From Candidatus Zipacnadia bacterium (GTDB taxonomy: Bacteria > Armatimonadota > Zipacnadia > Zipacnadales > Zipacnadaceae), in contig JALGTI010000110.1 of the NCBI GenBank assembly GCA_029821455.1, positions 1-9,118 of the forward strand: a stretch of 9,118 nt of DNA, in the 5' to 3' direction. Positions within the stretch are counted from its first letter, which is position 1, and every line of letters starts with the position of its first letter. The notes below the pieces were generated by a model. It made no database searches, was not told the DNA's origin, and saw only the letters and a list, made by a program, of their open reading frames with translations. Below are positions 1 to 6,757 of this stretch, piece after piece. The translations under genes and the position numbers were made by a program.

Positions 1-192
1 TTGGGGGCAGTCGTGACATTGATAAGCTTCAGGAACAAGCCGCAGCCGAACGTGACCGTAAGCCTGCCCGGGCTGCCTGATGCACAAACGGTTACAAGCA
101 ACCAGTATGGACGGCTAAAGGTGTACCATACTGTGGAGGGGCCGACCGTGACGCTGCCAGTGGATCAGGGCGACTTCCTGGTGGTGGATTGA
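1..192 (+). CDS. C-terminal fragment of an unidentified protein, probable beta-sandwich end
   Basis: Only the last 63 codons of this gene lie in the window. The frame is open from the first base, so the TTG at position 1 is probably an internal leucine, not a start. The fragment alternates hydrophobic and polar residues in short strands (VVTLISF, NVTVSLPG, GPTVTLPV, DFLVVD) with Gly/Pro/Asn turns, as in the small beta-sandwich that closes many secreted glycoside hydrolases and related carbohydrate-active proteins. That family assignment is a guess from pattern only; no catalytic residue is present. The TGA at 190-192 lies inside the 3' end of the opposite-strand deacetylase gene, so the two coding regions overlap tail-to-tail by 28 bp. 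Confidence 0.55.
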   Translation: MGAVVTLISFRNKPQPNVTVSLPGLPDAQTVTSNQYGRLKVYHTVEGPTVTLPVDQGDFLVVD

Positions 193-1415
193 GGTCTGCG
201 CAGTCGAGCGGACGCCAGCATCAAGCCGAGGGCCGTCCAGATTATCGCCTGCATCTTCGGCCGGAAGAGGTCACCAACCCATGCGTGGGCGATGCCGCTG
301 ACTACCCATGCTACCCCGAGCACTACGCCAGCCCAAACCAGACAGTTCCCCAGCCTCCGTAGATACGAATGCCGACTGGGTCTGAATATCAGTGTGCCAA
401 TTAGCAGGCCCAGCACCAGCCCAGCCGCCGCAGGTAGAAGCAGCACGAAGTAGAGCCTGTGATAGACATACGCCGGCCAGAGTACTCGCCCGGAGCGGTG
501 GCTAGTGGCAAAGGCAGTGATACGCTTAAGGTAGGGCGTGATCCAGACAGAGTGAAGGGAACAGTGCAGGTGCGTGTAGCGGGCGGTTGTGAACTGGGGC
601 CAGCGGGCGGCCACTTCGCTGAGGGTCACGACCTGCACGCGCGGGTTGTCCGCGATCTTGACTACAAGCTGCTCCAGTTCGGCGAGGCTGATGCCGTCGG
701 GGATAACCCCGGCCTCCTGAATCTCAAAGGGGTGGAAGCAGAAGACTATCAGGCATAGGTCATTGTGGGTCTCGGCGGCGGCCAGCGCCTCCGGCATTTC
801 CACAAACCGCGCCGTAGCTGGTACGTAGGCGAGGTCGGGGTTATACGGAATGTGGTGTATCCGGCTCGAGATAATCGGTATCCCCAGCTTCACCAGTGCG
901 TCAGTGGTCGCCGCGTCATACTGGAAGTATGGCGGCACGAAGGTGTTCATTGGTTGCCCCAGGCAACCCTCCAGCATCTGCTTGCCCTCCCTGATCATCT
1001 GAAGCTGCTCATCAGCGCCCATGCCGGCGAACTCGCCCGCAACTCCCCACCTCCCCAGGTCGCGGTGTGCATAACCGTGCAGGGTAGGCTCTACCGTGCC
1101 ATCCTTGATCGCCTGCAAGAGGAACTCCAGTCGCTCCGGCGACGAGGGCAGTGGGCGTTTTTCAGAGTTCAAATCGTTGGAGGATACTGAAAAAGGGATG
1201 ATAGCCACATCCAGCTTCAGCCTGTGGCGGCGGAATATCTCAATGATGCCCTGCATCGCAGGCCATTCGCTGTCATACTTGCCCTCAGGGTCGGCAGCCC
1301 GATAATCATCGCAGCGGAAGACCACCAGAATGGGCTGCGGCTCATCGGCCCCGGCTAGGCCTAGGGCCGCTCCCAGTGCGCAGCATATCAACAGCCAGCG
1401 AACCGGCGAGCGCAT
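165..1415 (-). CDS. Membrane-anchored NodB-fold polysaccharide deacetylase-like protein
   Basis: A 416-residue exported protein. Residues 1-23 form a signal peptide or signal anchor (Arg, then LLICCALGAALGLAGA). Residues 28-275 look like a NodB/DUF2334-type deacetylase: the metal-site motif CDDY at 35-38, HGYAH at 113-117 supplying the two metal-ligand histidines, PPY at 161-163, and a late HPF at 228-230. Family knowledge predicts metal-dependent removal of acetyl groups from a cell-envelope glycan; the actual substrate is unknown. The usual Arg before PPY is Val here, so activity may be altered. Residues 320-343, 354-374 and 387-403 are three hydrophobic helices, so the enzyme domain should sit outside the membrane on a C-terminal anchor. 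The ATG at 1415 was chosen over an in-frame GTG at 1421 because the promoter at 1422-1451 places the transcript start at the ATG; no Shine-Dalgarno sequence is visible. Confidence 0.82.
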   Translation of the reverse strand: MRSPVRWLLICCALGAALGLAGADEPQPILVVFRCDDYRAADPEGKYDSEWPAMQGIIEIFRRHRLKLDVAIIPFSVSSNDLNSEKRPLPSSPERLEFLLQAIKDGTVEPTLHGYAHRDLGRWGVAGEFAGMGADEQLQMIREGKQMLEGCLGQPMNTFVPPYFQYDAATTDALVKLGIPIISSRIHHIPYNPDLAYVPATARFVEMPEALAAAETHNDLCLIVFCFHPFEIQEAGVIPDGISLAELEQLVVKIADNPRVQVVTLSEVAARWPQFTTARYTHLHCSLHSVWITPYLKRITAFATSHRSGRVLWPAYVYHRLYFVLLLPAAAGLVLGLLIGTLIFRPSRHSYLRRLGNCLVWAGVVLGVAWVVSGIAHAWVGDLFRPKMQAIIWTALGLMLASARLRRPQSTTRKSP

Positions 1416-1421
1416 AGCCAC

Positions 1422-1451
1422 AATATAGCGCCATTGGCCTTCTCAGGTCAA
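1422..1451 (-). promoter_or_regulatory. Sigma70-type promoter of the deacetylase gene, probably leaderless
   Basis: Reading the minus strand, TTGACC (1451-1446; five of six bases match the -35 consensus) is followed by an 18-bp spacer and TATATT (1427-1422; five of six match the -10 consensus). With standard spacing, +1 falls on 1415, which is the A of the deacetylase ATG. The transcript would then have no 5' leader, which agrees with the lack of a ribosome binding site upstream of that ATG. The elements are seen directly; their use is inferred. Confidence 0.6.
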
Positions 1452-1460
1452 TGTCTTGAC
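1447..1460. repeat. Short inverted repeat between the divergent deacetylase and holB genes
   Basis: GTCAA at 1447-1451 and TTGAC at 1456-1460 form a perfect 5-bp inverted repeat with a 4-bp centre. The left arm is part of the minus-strand -35 box. The right arm gives TTGACG on the plus strand and could be a -35 for holB, but the best -10 behind it is only TGTAAC at 1477-1482, with a short 15-bp spacer. It may be two back-to-back -35 boxes or a small operator; at this length chance is also possible. Confidence 0.3.
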
Positions 1461-1561
1461 GCTGTCGTGCGCGGATTGTAACAGGCGACCACGGAGGGTA
1501 TCACCGCCCCGGAAGCGAACCTACCGACAACTACATAAATCATACAGGGCTATTGAAGCTT

Positions 1562-2746
1562 ATGTCATTTCAAGCAGTTATTGGTCATAATCAACCCATC
1601 TCTGTGTTGCAGCGGGCGATAGCCAGTGGCCGGGTGCCCCCGGGCTACCTATTTGCTGGGCCGCCGAATGTGGGCAAGACGCTAGTGGCTGTGGAGCTGG
1701 CCAAGGCTCTGAATTGCCTGGACGAGGGGCACATGGACCCGGCGCCGGATAGCTGTGGGCAGTGTGAGGCGTGCCGGAAGATTGAGAAAGGCATTCATCC
1801 CGATGTGCGCCTGGTGCGGCCTCTGGTCAAGCTACAGGAGGACGACGACGAGAGTAAGAAGCCCAGCAAGCGCGAAAGACGTGCCGATGACTCCACCAGA
1901 GAAGTTTTCATAGAAGGGTCTGAAATCACACGCGATCAGGTAGCGGCCTTGATGACCCAGGCGCATCTGCACCCTGTGGAGGCAAGGCGCAAGGTCTTTG
2001 TCATCGAAAGAGCAGAGACAATGAATCCCACCGCCGCCAACCGGCTGCTCAAGACGCTGGAGGAGCCTCCGGGCGATACCACCTTCATATTGACCACTGC
2101 GAAGCTGCCTGATATGCTGCCCACTATCATCTCCCGCTGCCAGAGCATTCACTTCCAGCCCGTGCCTGCCGAGCAGGCGGGGCCGGCTCTGCGTGAGATG
2201 CACCCGGACACAGTCCCCGAGACCGTGGAGGCGGTGGTGGCCCTCTCGGGCGGGCGCTTTGGCTGGGCCCACACGCTGCTGTCGCGGCCCGAGGTGATGG
2301 CTCAGCGGTCGGCGCTGCTGGACCTGGCTGTCGGCTTGCCGGGCCGGCAGATGTTTGACGGAATGCGCCTGGCCGAGGACCTCATCGAGATCGCCGAGGC
2401 CTGGTGGTCAGCTACTGAAGAAGGCAAGCTTGCAGCGAAGCTCTTCAAGAGCAATCGTGACCGGGTACTTCGCACGATGATGGGCGATGTGCTGGACGTA
2501 CTGCTCACGTGGTTCCGAGATATGACCCTGGTGGCCGCCGATCCTGGGACCCAGACCATAGTCAACCGCGACCGCGCTGTCCAACTGGCCGAACTGGCCG
2601 GCCGCTATCGGCCCACGGACTGCGTGCGGGCGTGCCGCTGGATTGAGAACACCAAGGTGTCGCTACGTCAGAACGCCAATCTGCGGCTGGCCTGCGAGGC
2701 GCTGATGGTGCGGCTCATCTCCCTAACAGCCATACAGCGCCGCTAA
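1562..2746 (+). CDS. holB: DNA polymerase III delta-prime subunit (clamp loader)
   Basis: A 394-residue AAA+ clamp-loader subunit. Delta-prime sits with delta and tau/gamma in the cytoplasmic complex that loads the beta sliding clamp on primed DNA. Visible features: GH-Q at 8-11 as in the family N-terminus, Walker A GPPNVGKT at 33-40, a zinc module with C52, C65, C68 and C71 (CGQCEAC), the stretch VFVIERAETMN at 145-155 in the Walker B position, then AANRLLKTLEEPP and a TTFILTT strand, and the SRC motif at 191-193. The C-terminal third is helical, as expected for the collar. Walker A looks intact. A charged insert at about 92-118 (EDDDESKK, KRERR) helps make it longer than the usual 320-340 residues. 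The ATG at 1562 is preferred over the in-frame TTG at 1553, since AGGG at 1546-1549 lies 12 nt from the ATG but only 3 nt from the TTG. It stands alone on this strand, divergent from the deacetylase. Confidence 0.93.
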   Translation: MSFQAVIGHNQPISVLQRAIASGRVPPGYLFAGPPNVGKTLVAVELAKALNCLDEGHMDPAPDSCGQCEACRKIEKGIHPDVRLVRPLVKLQEDDDESKKPSKRERRADDSTREVFIEGSEITRDQVAALMTQAHLHPVEARRKVFVIERAETMNPTAANRLLKTLEEPPGDTTFILTTAKLPDMLPTIISRCQSIHFQPVPAEQAGPALREMHPDTVPETVEAVVALSGGRFGWAHTLLSRPEVMAQRSALLDLAVGLPGRQMFDGMRLAEDLIEIAEAWWSATEEGKLAAKLFKSNRDRVLRTMMGDVLDVLLTWFRDMTLVAADPGTQTIVNRDRAVQLAELAGRYRPTDCVRACRWIENTKVSLRQNANLRLACEALMVRLISLTAIQRR

Positions 2747-2756
2747 TCCCCCACAA

Positions 2757-2771
2757 GCAGAGCAACTCTGC
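2757..2771. terminator. Possible weak bidirectional terminator hairpin
   Basis: GCAGAG (2757-2762), loop CAA, CTCTGC (2766-2771): a perfect 6-bp stem in the 41-bp gap between the converging ends of holB and the minus-strand operon. No T-run follows on the plus strand, and only TTGTG follows on the minus strand, so it is not a classical intrinsic terminator. Position is the main support. Confidence 0.35.
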
Positions 2772-2787
2772 CTCCCAGACGACGGCC

Positions 2788-3498
2788 TCAAGGGCTCGGT
2801 GGGAAGAATATCTCTGGCACATCGAACCTGAGGAACTGCACGCGTCCAATCAGCAGGCTGATGCGGGCCATGACAGTGTTGCCAAAGCCGGCGCCGAAGG
2901 CAATCATCAGGAACCAGATGCCGACCCGGGAGGCCACGCCGAAGACCCCCTTGTGCTCGAGGGAGAAGTAAAAGTAGATCAGCACACAGACGACCCCGAC
3001 TAACAGCAGCAGGTTATCTATACCCGTGAGCAGGTCCAGCCGACCCTCGGCCATCGGTGCGAGCGGCTGCATTGTGCTGTAAAGGTGGGGCAGGAGGCTG
3101 GTCTGGACGGTGGCCGGGATGGCCAGACCCGCCCCGATGCCCATCATAAATGCAATCGGCCAGCGCGACATCCAATCGTAACGCCTGAAGAAGCGGCTGA
3201 ACATCATCAGGCCCAGCAGAGCGGGGATGATGACCCAGTATTGCGGCTGGCCGCTGGGAGTATTCTGGGGCCTGAACAGTGGGTCAATAATCAGGGGGAG
3301 CACGGCCATGTGGTAGGTGATGGCTACGCCGTAGGCGGCCGACACGCCGACAAACAGGTGCTCGGCGAACTTGTAGACCGGATTGTCAGCATACAGGAAG
3401 CTATAGATGGCCAGGGTTAGCAGTACAGCCACGCCCGTGCCAATGACTGGCCCGCTCAGATAGTACATTCCAGTTGCTACGGCTTCGCCGGGTTCCAT
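2788..3498 (-). CDS. Six-helix integral membrane protein, last gene of the operon, function unknown
   Basis: A 236-residue polytopic protein that I do not recognise as a named family. Hydrophobic segments lie at about 17-37, 44-70, 87-104, 114-133, 162-180 and 190-217. The loop after the third helix is strongly basic and aromatic (SRFFRRYDWMSRW), which places it in the cytoplasm and predicts an outside N-terminus. Polar or aromatic residues inside helices include H63 and several Gly/Ala packing sites (GIGAGLAI, AFGAGFGN); no catalytic or transporter signature is visible. The ATG at 3498 is chosen because an upstream in-frame start at 3579 would run 70 nt into the preceding gene and add 27 residues of hydrophilic, His/Arg-rich sequence that reads like out-of-frame translation. 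With this start the gap to the preceding stop is 11 nt, with a weak AAGAGAAA ribosome site. It is probably a membrane subunit of the same complex as its neighbours. Confidence 0.75.
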   Translation of the reverse strand: MEPGEAVATGMYYLSGPVIGTGVAVLLTLAIYSFLYADNPVYKFAEHLFVGVSAAYGVAITYHMAVLPLIIDPLFRPQNTPSGQPQYWVIIPALLGLMMFSRFFRRYDWMSRWPIAFMMGIGAGLAIPATVQTSLLPHLYSTMQPLAPMAEGRLDLLTGIDNLLLLVGVVCVLIYFYFSLEHKGVFGVASRVGIWFLMIAFGAGFGNTVMARISLLIGRVQFLRFDVPEIFFPPSP

Positions 3499-3509
3499 AT
3501 CAGTTTCTC

Positions 3510-4358
3510 TTAGCCTCTGGTCCTGGCTCGCCACATAAAGAAGGCGATGTTGCCGATAATCACCGTGAGAATGATCCACAGGTGAGCAACGGACTGCGCG
3601 GACATACCCAGCATACCATACGACGGGTGGCGGATGAGGTCTTCGTATTCGGCAGCGCCCTTGAGGCCGTTGATGAGGCCGACTATCTGGTCGGTCTGCA
3701 GGTAAGGATAGAAGTCGGTTGCCATCACTGCTGTGACCCCAACGCCCATCTTCGCCCCATAAGCCTCATGCGCGAACGCGATCCAGGAGAACGGAGCGGG
3801 CGTGGAAGACAAGGCGACGATGAAGTCAATATTATCGTAGGTCCGCACTCCCTGCATCACGGCAAGGGTTGCGGAGTTGCGCCCCGACAGGTCGGTGGGG
3901 AAGACCTTGTAGATGTTGGTGCCGATGCCCTTAATGGCGGCCGCCCCGCCGGGCTTATAACCCAGGTTGACATAATCAACGCCGTCCTGCTTACCATATT
4001 CTTCCGCAGCCTCACGGAGGGCCTGGCCGCCTAGCAGTGGCCCCTGCGGGTGAATTGCCACCCCGATGACGCGCAGGTCGCGTGACATTGCGTGCTTGCA
4101 CAGAGCCACCGCCATTGGTTGCATCTCGGGTATCGAGGCCGGCCCATAATCAAAGGCGAACATCACAACGCTCTGTGCCGGCAGACCGTTGATCGTATCG
4201 TAGATGCTTTGAGTGCGGGGCGATACAACGCCGCTGCGCATCTTGAAACCTGGCACGAGGAACGGAACGACCACAGCCAGAGCAATGCCCAGGAATATCC
4301 AGCGGCGGTCAAGCTGGAGCAGGCGCTCAACAAAGCTTCTCGTTCCAGTGTCCTCCAT
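3510..4358 (-). CDS. Bitopic membrane protein with a large extracytoplasmic alpha/beta domain, function unknown
   Basis: A 282-residue protein with one helix near each end (about 20-36 and 256-275). The RR before the first helix and the WRARTRG tail after the second place both termini in the cytoplasm and residues 40-255 outside. That domain alternates strand and helix (SVVMFAFDYG at 63-72, LRVIGVAIHP at 95-104, VDYVNLGYKPGG at 127-138, IDFIVALSS at 177-185), like a Rossmann-type or periplasmic-binding-type fold, but I can name no family and see no catalytic triad or metal site. The sequence YLQTDQIVGLINGLKGAAEYE (219-239) is a candidate conserved motif near the second helix. The gene starts 2 nt after the preceding stop; GGAGG at 4375-4371 lies within the upstream gene's last codons, 12 nt from the ATG. 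The context suggests a sensor or lid subunit of the membrane complex; this is inference. Confidence 0.78.
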   Translation of the reverse strand: MEDTGTRSFVERLLQLDRRWIFLGIALAVVVPFLVPGFKMRSGVVSPRTQSIYDTINGLPAQSVVMFAFDYGPASIPEMQPMAVALCKHAMSRDLRVIGVAIHPQGPLLGGQALREAAEEYGKQDGVDYVNLGYKPGGAAAIKGIGTNIYKVFPTDLSGRNSATLAVMQGVRTYDNIDFIVALSSTPAPFSWIAFAHEAYGAKMGVGVTAVMATDFYPYLQTDQIVGLINGLKGAAEYEDLIRHPSYGMLGMSAQSVAHLWIILTVIIGNIAFFMWRARTRG

Positions 4359-4360
4359 AA

Positions 4361-5149
4361 TCAGGAGCCACCTCCCCCACCCAGATGGGCGCGTTCAATC
4401 CCCAGGATGATACGCAGCGAGGTTGCAATGCTTCCGAGGGCCACGCCCAGAATAATCCCCCGCTTGCCCGCGATGGTGGGCACGCTCATAAGCCATTCAG
4501 TCGTCTCGCTGGCGCTTTGGGCCAGGTAGAGCGAGAACGCAACCATTACCGGAGCCACGATGATGAGCAGGCCGACGTATGGAGCCGCCTGACCGGTATG
4601 GTGGCGCAGCCAGGGGTAGACAGCCCACACGATGCAGAAGCCCAGCGCTGCCGCCCAGGCCACAAACAGACCGTGCGGGGCCAGCATATCACCGACTGGC
4701 ACGCGGCCCAGCATCACGAACAGCGCGGTCAGCAGCATAATGGTGGCCTCCGGCGTGCGAGCGCGGAAAGTCCGGTATGCCGCCGATGCCACGAAGAAGG
4801 CCAGCAGGGAGAACATCGTGGCATCCAGCGGCGCGAAGACGTAGGTGAATATCCAGTCGAAAGGTGAGGGCGGGTCCAGTCCCCAGCCGATCCCCAGCAC
4901 ACACGCAATGATGAAGGCCAGCAGCGTCACAAAGCTGTAGCCGTAATCCCTGCGGCGGCGACGGATCTTCTCCACATGCGTGCGCAGCAGACTGCTTATC
5001 CCCAGTACCAGAGCGAAGGCGCCCACAATTCGCGCCCAGTTGAGTAGCTCCTCTTCCAGGCGATCGCTCCAATAATGGGGGATGAAGAACTTCACCAGCA
5101 TTATCATGCCGGCGATGAAACAGATTGCGATGGGGACCTGGACCTTCAA
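4361..5149 (-). CDS. Polytopic membrane protein (seven or eight helices), function unknown
   Basis: A 262-residue integral membrane protein that I cannot assign to a named family. Hydrophobic segments fall near 5-23, 38-56, 70-90, 99-125, 135-150, 157-180, 190-210 and 230-250. A strongly basic loop at 59-68 (VEKIRRRRRD) marks a cytoplasmic side, and RTFRARTPE at 126-134 marks another. Helix four carries FAPLDATMFSLLAF, with an Asp inside a hydrophobic run, which may be functional. The protein ends in a GGGGGS tail. The start is a TTG at 5149, supported by the ribosome site AAGAGGA at 5164-5158 with 8-nt spacing; the first ATG-encoded Met (residue 15) would cut the first helix. It follows the DUF6754-like gene by 24 nt and precedes the next gene by 2 nt, so it belongs to the same operon. 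Confidence 0.77.
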   Translation of the reverse strand: MKVQVPIAICFIAGMIMLVKFFIPHYWSDRLEEELLNWARIVGAFALVLGISSLLRTHVEKIRRRRRDYGYSFVTLLAFIIACVLGIGWGLDPPSPFDWIFTYVFAPLDATMFSLLAFFVASAAYRTFRARTPEATIMLLTALFVMLGRVPVGDMLAPHGLFVAWAAALGFCIVWAVYPWLRHHTGQAAPYVGLLIIVAPVMVAFSLYLAQSASETTEWLMSVPTIAGKRGIILGVALGSIATSLRIILGIERAHLGGGGGS

Positions 5150-5157
5150 CTGTTATG

Positions 5158-5164
5158 TCCTCTT
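5158..5164 (-). promoter_or_regulatory. Strong ribosome binding site for a TTG start
   Basis: The minus strand reads AAGAGGA 8 nt before the TTG at 5149. This is the best Shine-Dalgarno match in the operon and decides the start of the polytopic membrane protein, for which no suitable ATG exists. Confidence 0.65.
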
Positions 5165-5173
5165 ACAGAAATG

Positions 5174-6757
5174 TTATTGCGTATTGAAGAACTCGACAAA
5201 TGTCTGCAACCAGCTATGCGGGCTGAAGACGCCGATGGTGGTCGCAATCGTACCGGCCACCAACAGCAGTACGAAGATGACCTTGCCGATGTCCTGGCCC
5301 TTCAGTTGCGCCAGCAGGACCGGGGCGCGAGAGAGATACGCCCCCGCTGCATAAAGCTCCTCACCCATCAGCGTGTAGTCGCAAGCAGTGATGAAGAACG
5401 GAAGCTGGGTATCGGCATCAGTGCCGGCAATCTGGATGGCCCCGGTGTAGTTGCCGGTCTCGGCCAGGATCAAAGACTCGGCTGCGAAGTAGCCCATATA
5501 GAAGTTGGCTGCCGGTCGCTCACGCATCATAATCCCATCCACAGCAGCCACATAGCTGAACTGGCTGTCGGTTATGTAGAAGATATTGTCCTGGTTGTAA
5601 GCATCCGGGCGACCGGCCTCTACGTAGGCCTCCCGCACAATCTCTCGTTCTGCGGCCATCACCAGTGGCTCGTTACATGGCACCAGAATGTCCGTCTCAT
5701 AGGCGGCGGTGCGCTTGGCCAGGTGGCCGAGAATTAGCATCGCCGCGATGGTGGCAATGTCACTGACCCCACCCAGGCCTGATATATAGAGAATAGGCTT
5801 GCCCATCTCGGTGGCCCGGCCAATGGCGTCATTGACTGCCTCTAGGCCAGCGATCGGCCGGATGTACATCTCCCGCCGCCTGGCAAAGTACAGCGCCAGC
5901 AGAAAGACGGCGCTTATCAGCACCACACCCACCAGCCGGTTGCTCAGCTTCGGGTCGTACCACCTGCCCACGGGTCTGATTGGTTCGGACGATTGAGCGG
6001 AGGCCACCTCAGGCTCGAGTGGTTTGCCCACGGGCATATCGAGGGCTGCAGCCAGTGGGACGACGGGGACCTCGACAGGTGGGGAGATCCGCGCCGTCGG
6101 TCTCGACACAACCTCTGGCGTGCCGAGAGTGACGGGCCTGGGAAGGAGGATCACGGCCTCGTCGACCCAAAGCTTCGCCTCTCCGATTGTGGCACGCACA
6201 CGTTTGCCAGCTAATGTGGTTTCTATGGTGTGTGCGACGGAATCGAACTCTACATCTGCTTCCTCTGCCACAGCAATGGCCGCGAGGTCAATGACGGGCA
6301 CCTCATCGCGCAAGACAGTGGGCACCTCGGGACCCAGGCGGCCTTCGGTAGGTGGCCTCTGGCCAGGAACAAGCCAATCCACCCCCTCAGGAGCATAAAT
6401 CGCATCCATGCGCACCAGATACGCGCGGTTGGGCAGCAAGCCAGAAGCTGTACACTCCAACATCTCTGCGAACGGGGGCACAAGCAGTTCTGAGAACTTG
6501 GGTTCTTCTTGGCCAACCTCTAGCGACCAGCACGCATAGGCAACCAATTCCCAACCCTCAGCCGGTGGCTCCTCGGGGGGCAGACCGGTCACCTTGAGTT
6601 GTGTGCCGGCTAAGTCCTCCTCATCGTCTCTGACAGCAATGTCCCGAGGAGGCGCAAGCCACGGCTCGTCTGCCCAGAGATGACCACTGCCCAGGCAGAC
6701 AACTAGTATTACGAGGATGCCGGCGAGGCGTTGAGTTGGAGTTGATAGGCTGGTCAT
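5174..6757 (-). CDS. Signal-peptide, Fn3-like and DUF6754-like transmembrane protein
   Basis: A 527-residue membrane protein. Residues 1-29 are a signal peptide with a likely cut after HLWA. Residues 30-125 resemble a fibronectin type III-like repeat (GTQLKVTGLPPEE, WELVAYACWS, GLLPNRAYLVRMDAIY), followed by an acidic, proline-rich stalk to about 265. A helix at 274-293 ends in ARRREMY, so the following domain should be cytoplasmic. Residues 295-478 match what I recall of the uncharacterised DUF6754 family: AGLEAVNDAIGRATEMGKP (303-321), YISGLGGVSDIATIAAM (324-340), EREIVREAYVEAGRP and FAAESLILAETGNYTGAIQIAGT (424-446). A second helix lies at 493-513. The gene overlaps its upstream neighbour by ATGA, indicating translational coupling with the barrel-sandwich/KOW protein. 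It probably links an outside ligand or envelope contact to the cytoplasmic ATPase partners. DUF6754 has no known function to my knowledge. Confidence 0.82.
   Translation of the reverse strand: MTSLSTPTQRLAGILVILVVCLGSGHLWADEPWLAPPRDIAVRDDEEDLAGTQLKVTGLPPEEPPAEGWELVAYACWSLEVGQEEPKFSELLVPPFAEMLECTASGLLPNRAYLVRMDAIYAPEGVDWLVPGQRPPTEGRLGPEVPTVLRDEVPVIDLAAIAVAEEADVEFDSVAHTIETTLAGKRVRATIGEAKLWVDEAVILLPRPVTLGTPEVVSRPTARISPPVEVPVVPLAAALDMPVGKPLEPEVASAQSSEPIRPVGRWYDPKLSNRLVGVVLISAVFLLALYFARRREMYIRPIAGLEAVNDAIGRATEMGKPILYISGLGGVSDIATIAAMLILGHLAKRTAAYETDILVPCNEPLVMAAEREIVREAYVEAGRPDAYNQDNIFYITDSQFSYVAAVDGIMMRERPAANFYMGYFAAESLILAETGNYTGAIQIAGTDADTQLPFFITACDYTLMGEELYAAGAYLSRAPVLLAQLKGQDIGKVIFVLLLVAGTIATTIGVFSPHSWLQTFVEFFNTQ

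Noticed and set aside
765..1190. Plus-strand open frame opposite the deacetylase gene
   Set aside because: The minus strand there encodes the CDDY, HGYAH and PPY motifs in one continuous frame, so the antisense frame is incidental.
1456..1482. holB promoter formed by TTGACG and TGTAAC
   Set aside because: The spacer is only 15 bp and the -10 matches four of six bases; not strong enough to list as a promoter.
1832..2272. Minus-strand open frame inside holB
   Set aside because: The plus-strand holB frame carries the Walker A, zinc and SRC motifs throughout; the antisense product has no recognisable features.
3499..3579. Longer N-terminus (27 extra residues) for the last membrane protein
   Set aside because: It would overlap the preceding gene by 70 nt and the added residues are hydrophilic and unlike the rest; the ATG at 3498 gives a normal 11-nt gap.
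5075..5737. A 220-codon plus-strand open frame, and similar plus-strand frames at 3474-4034, 4092-4529 and 4385-4867
   Set aside because: They lie antisense to well-supported membrane genes and have low-complexity composition rich in His, Arg, Gly and Gln, with no family motif. They are by-products of high GC.
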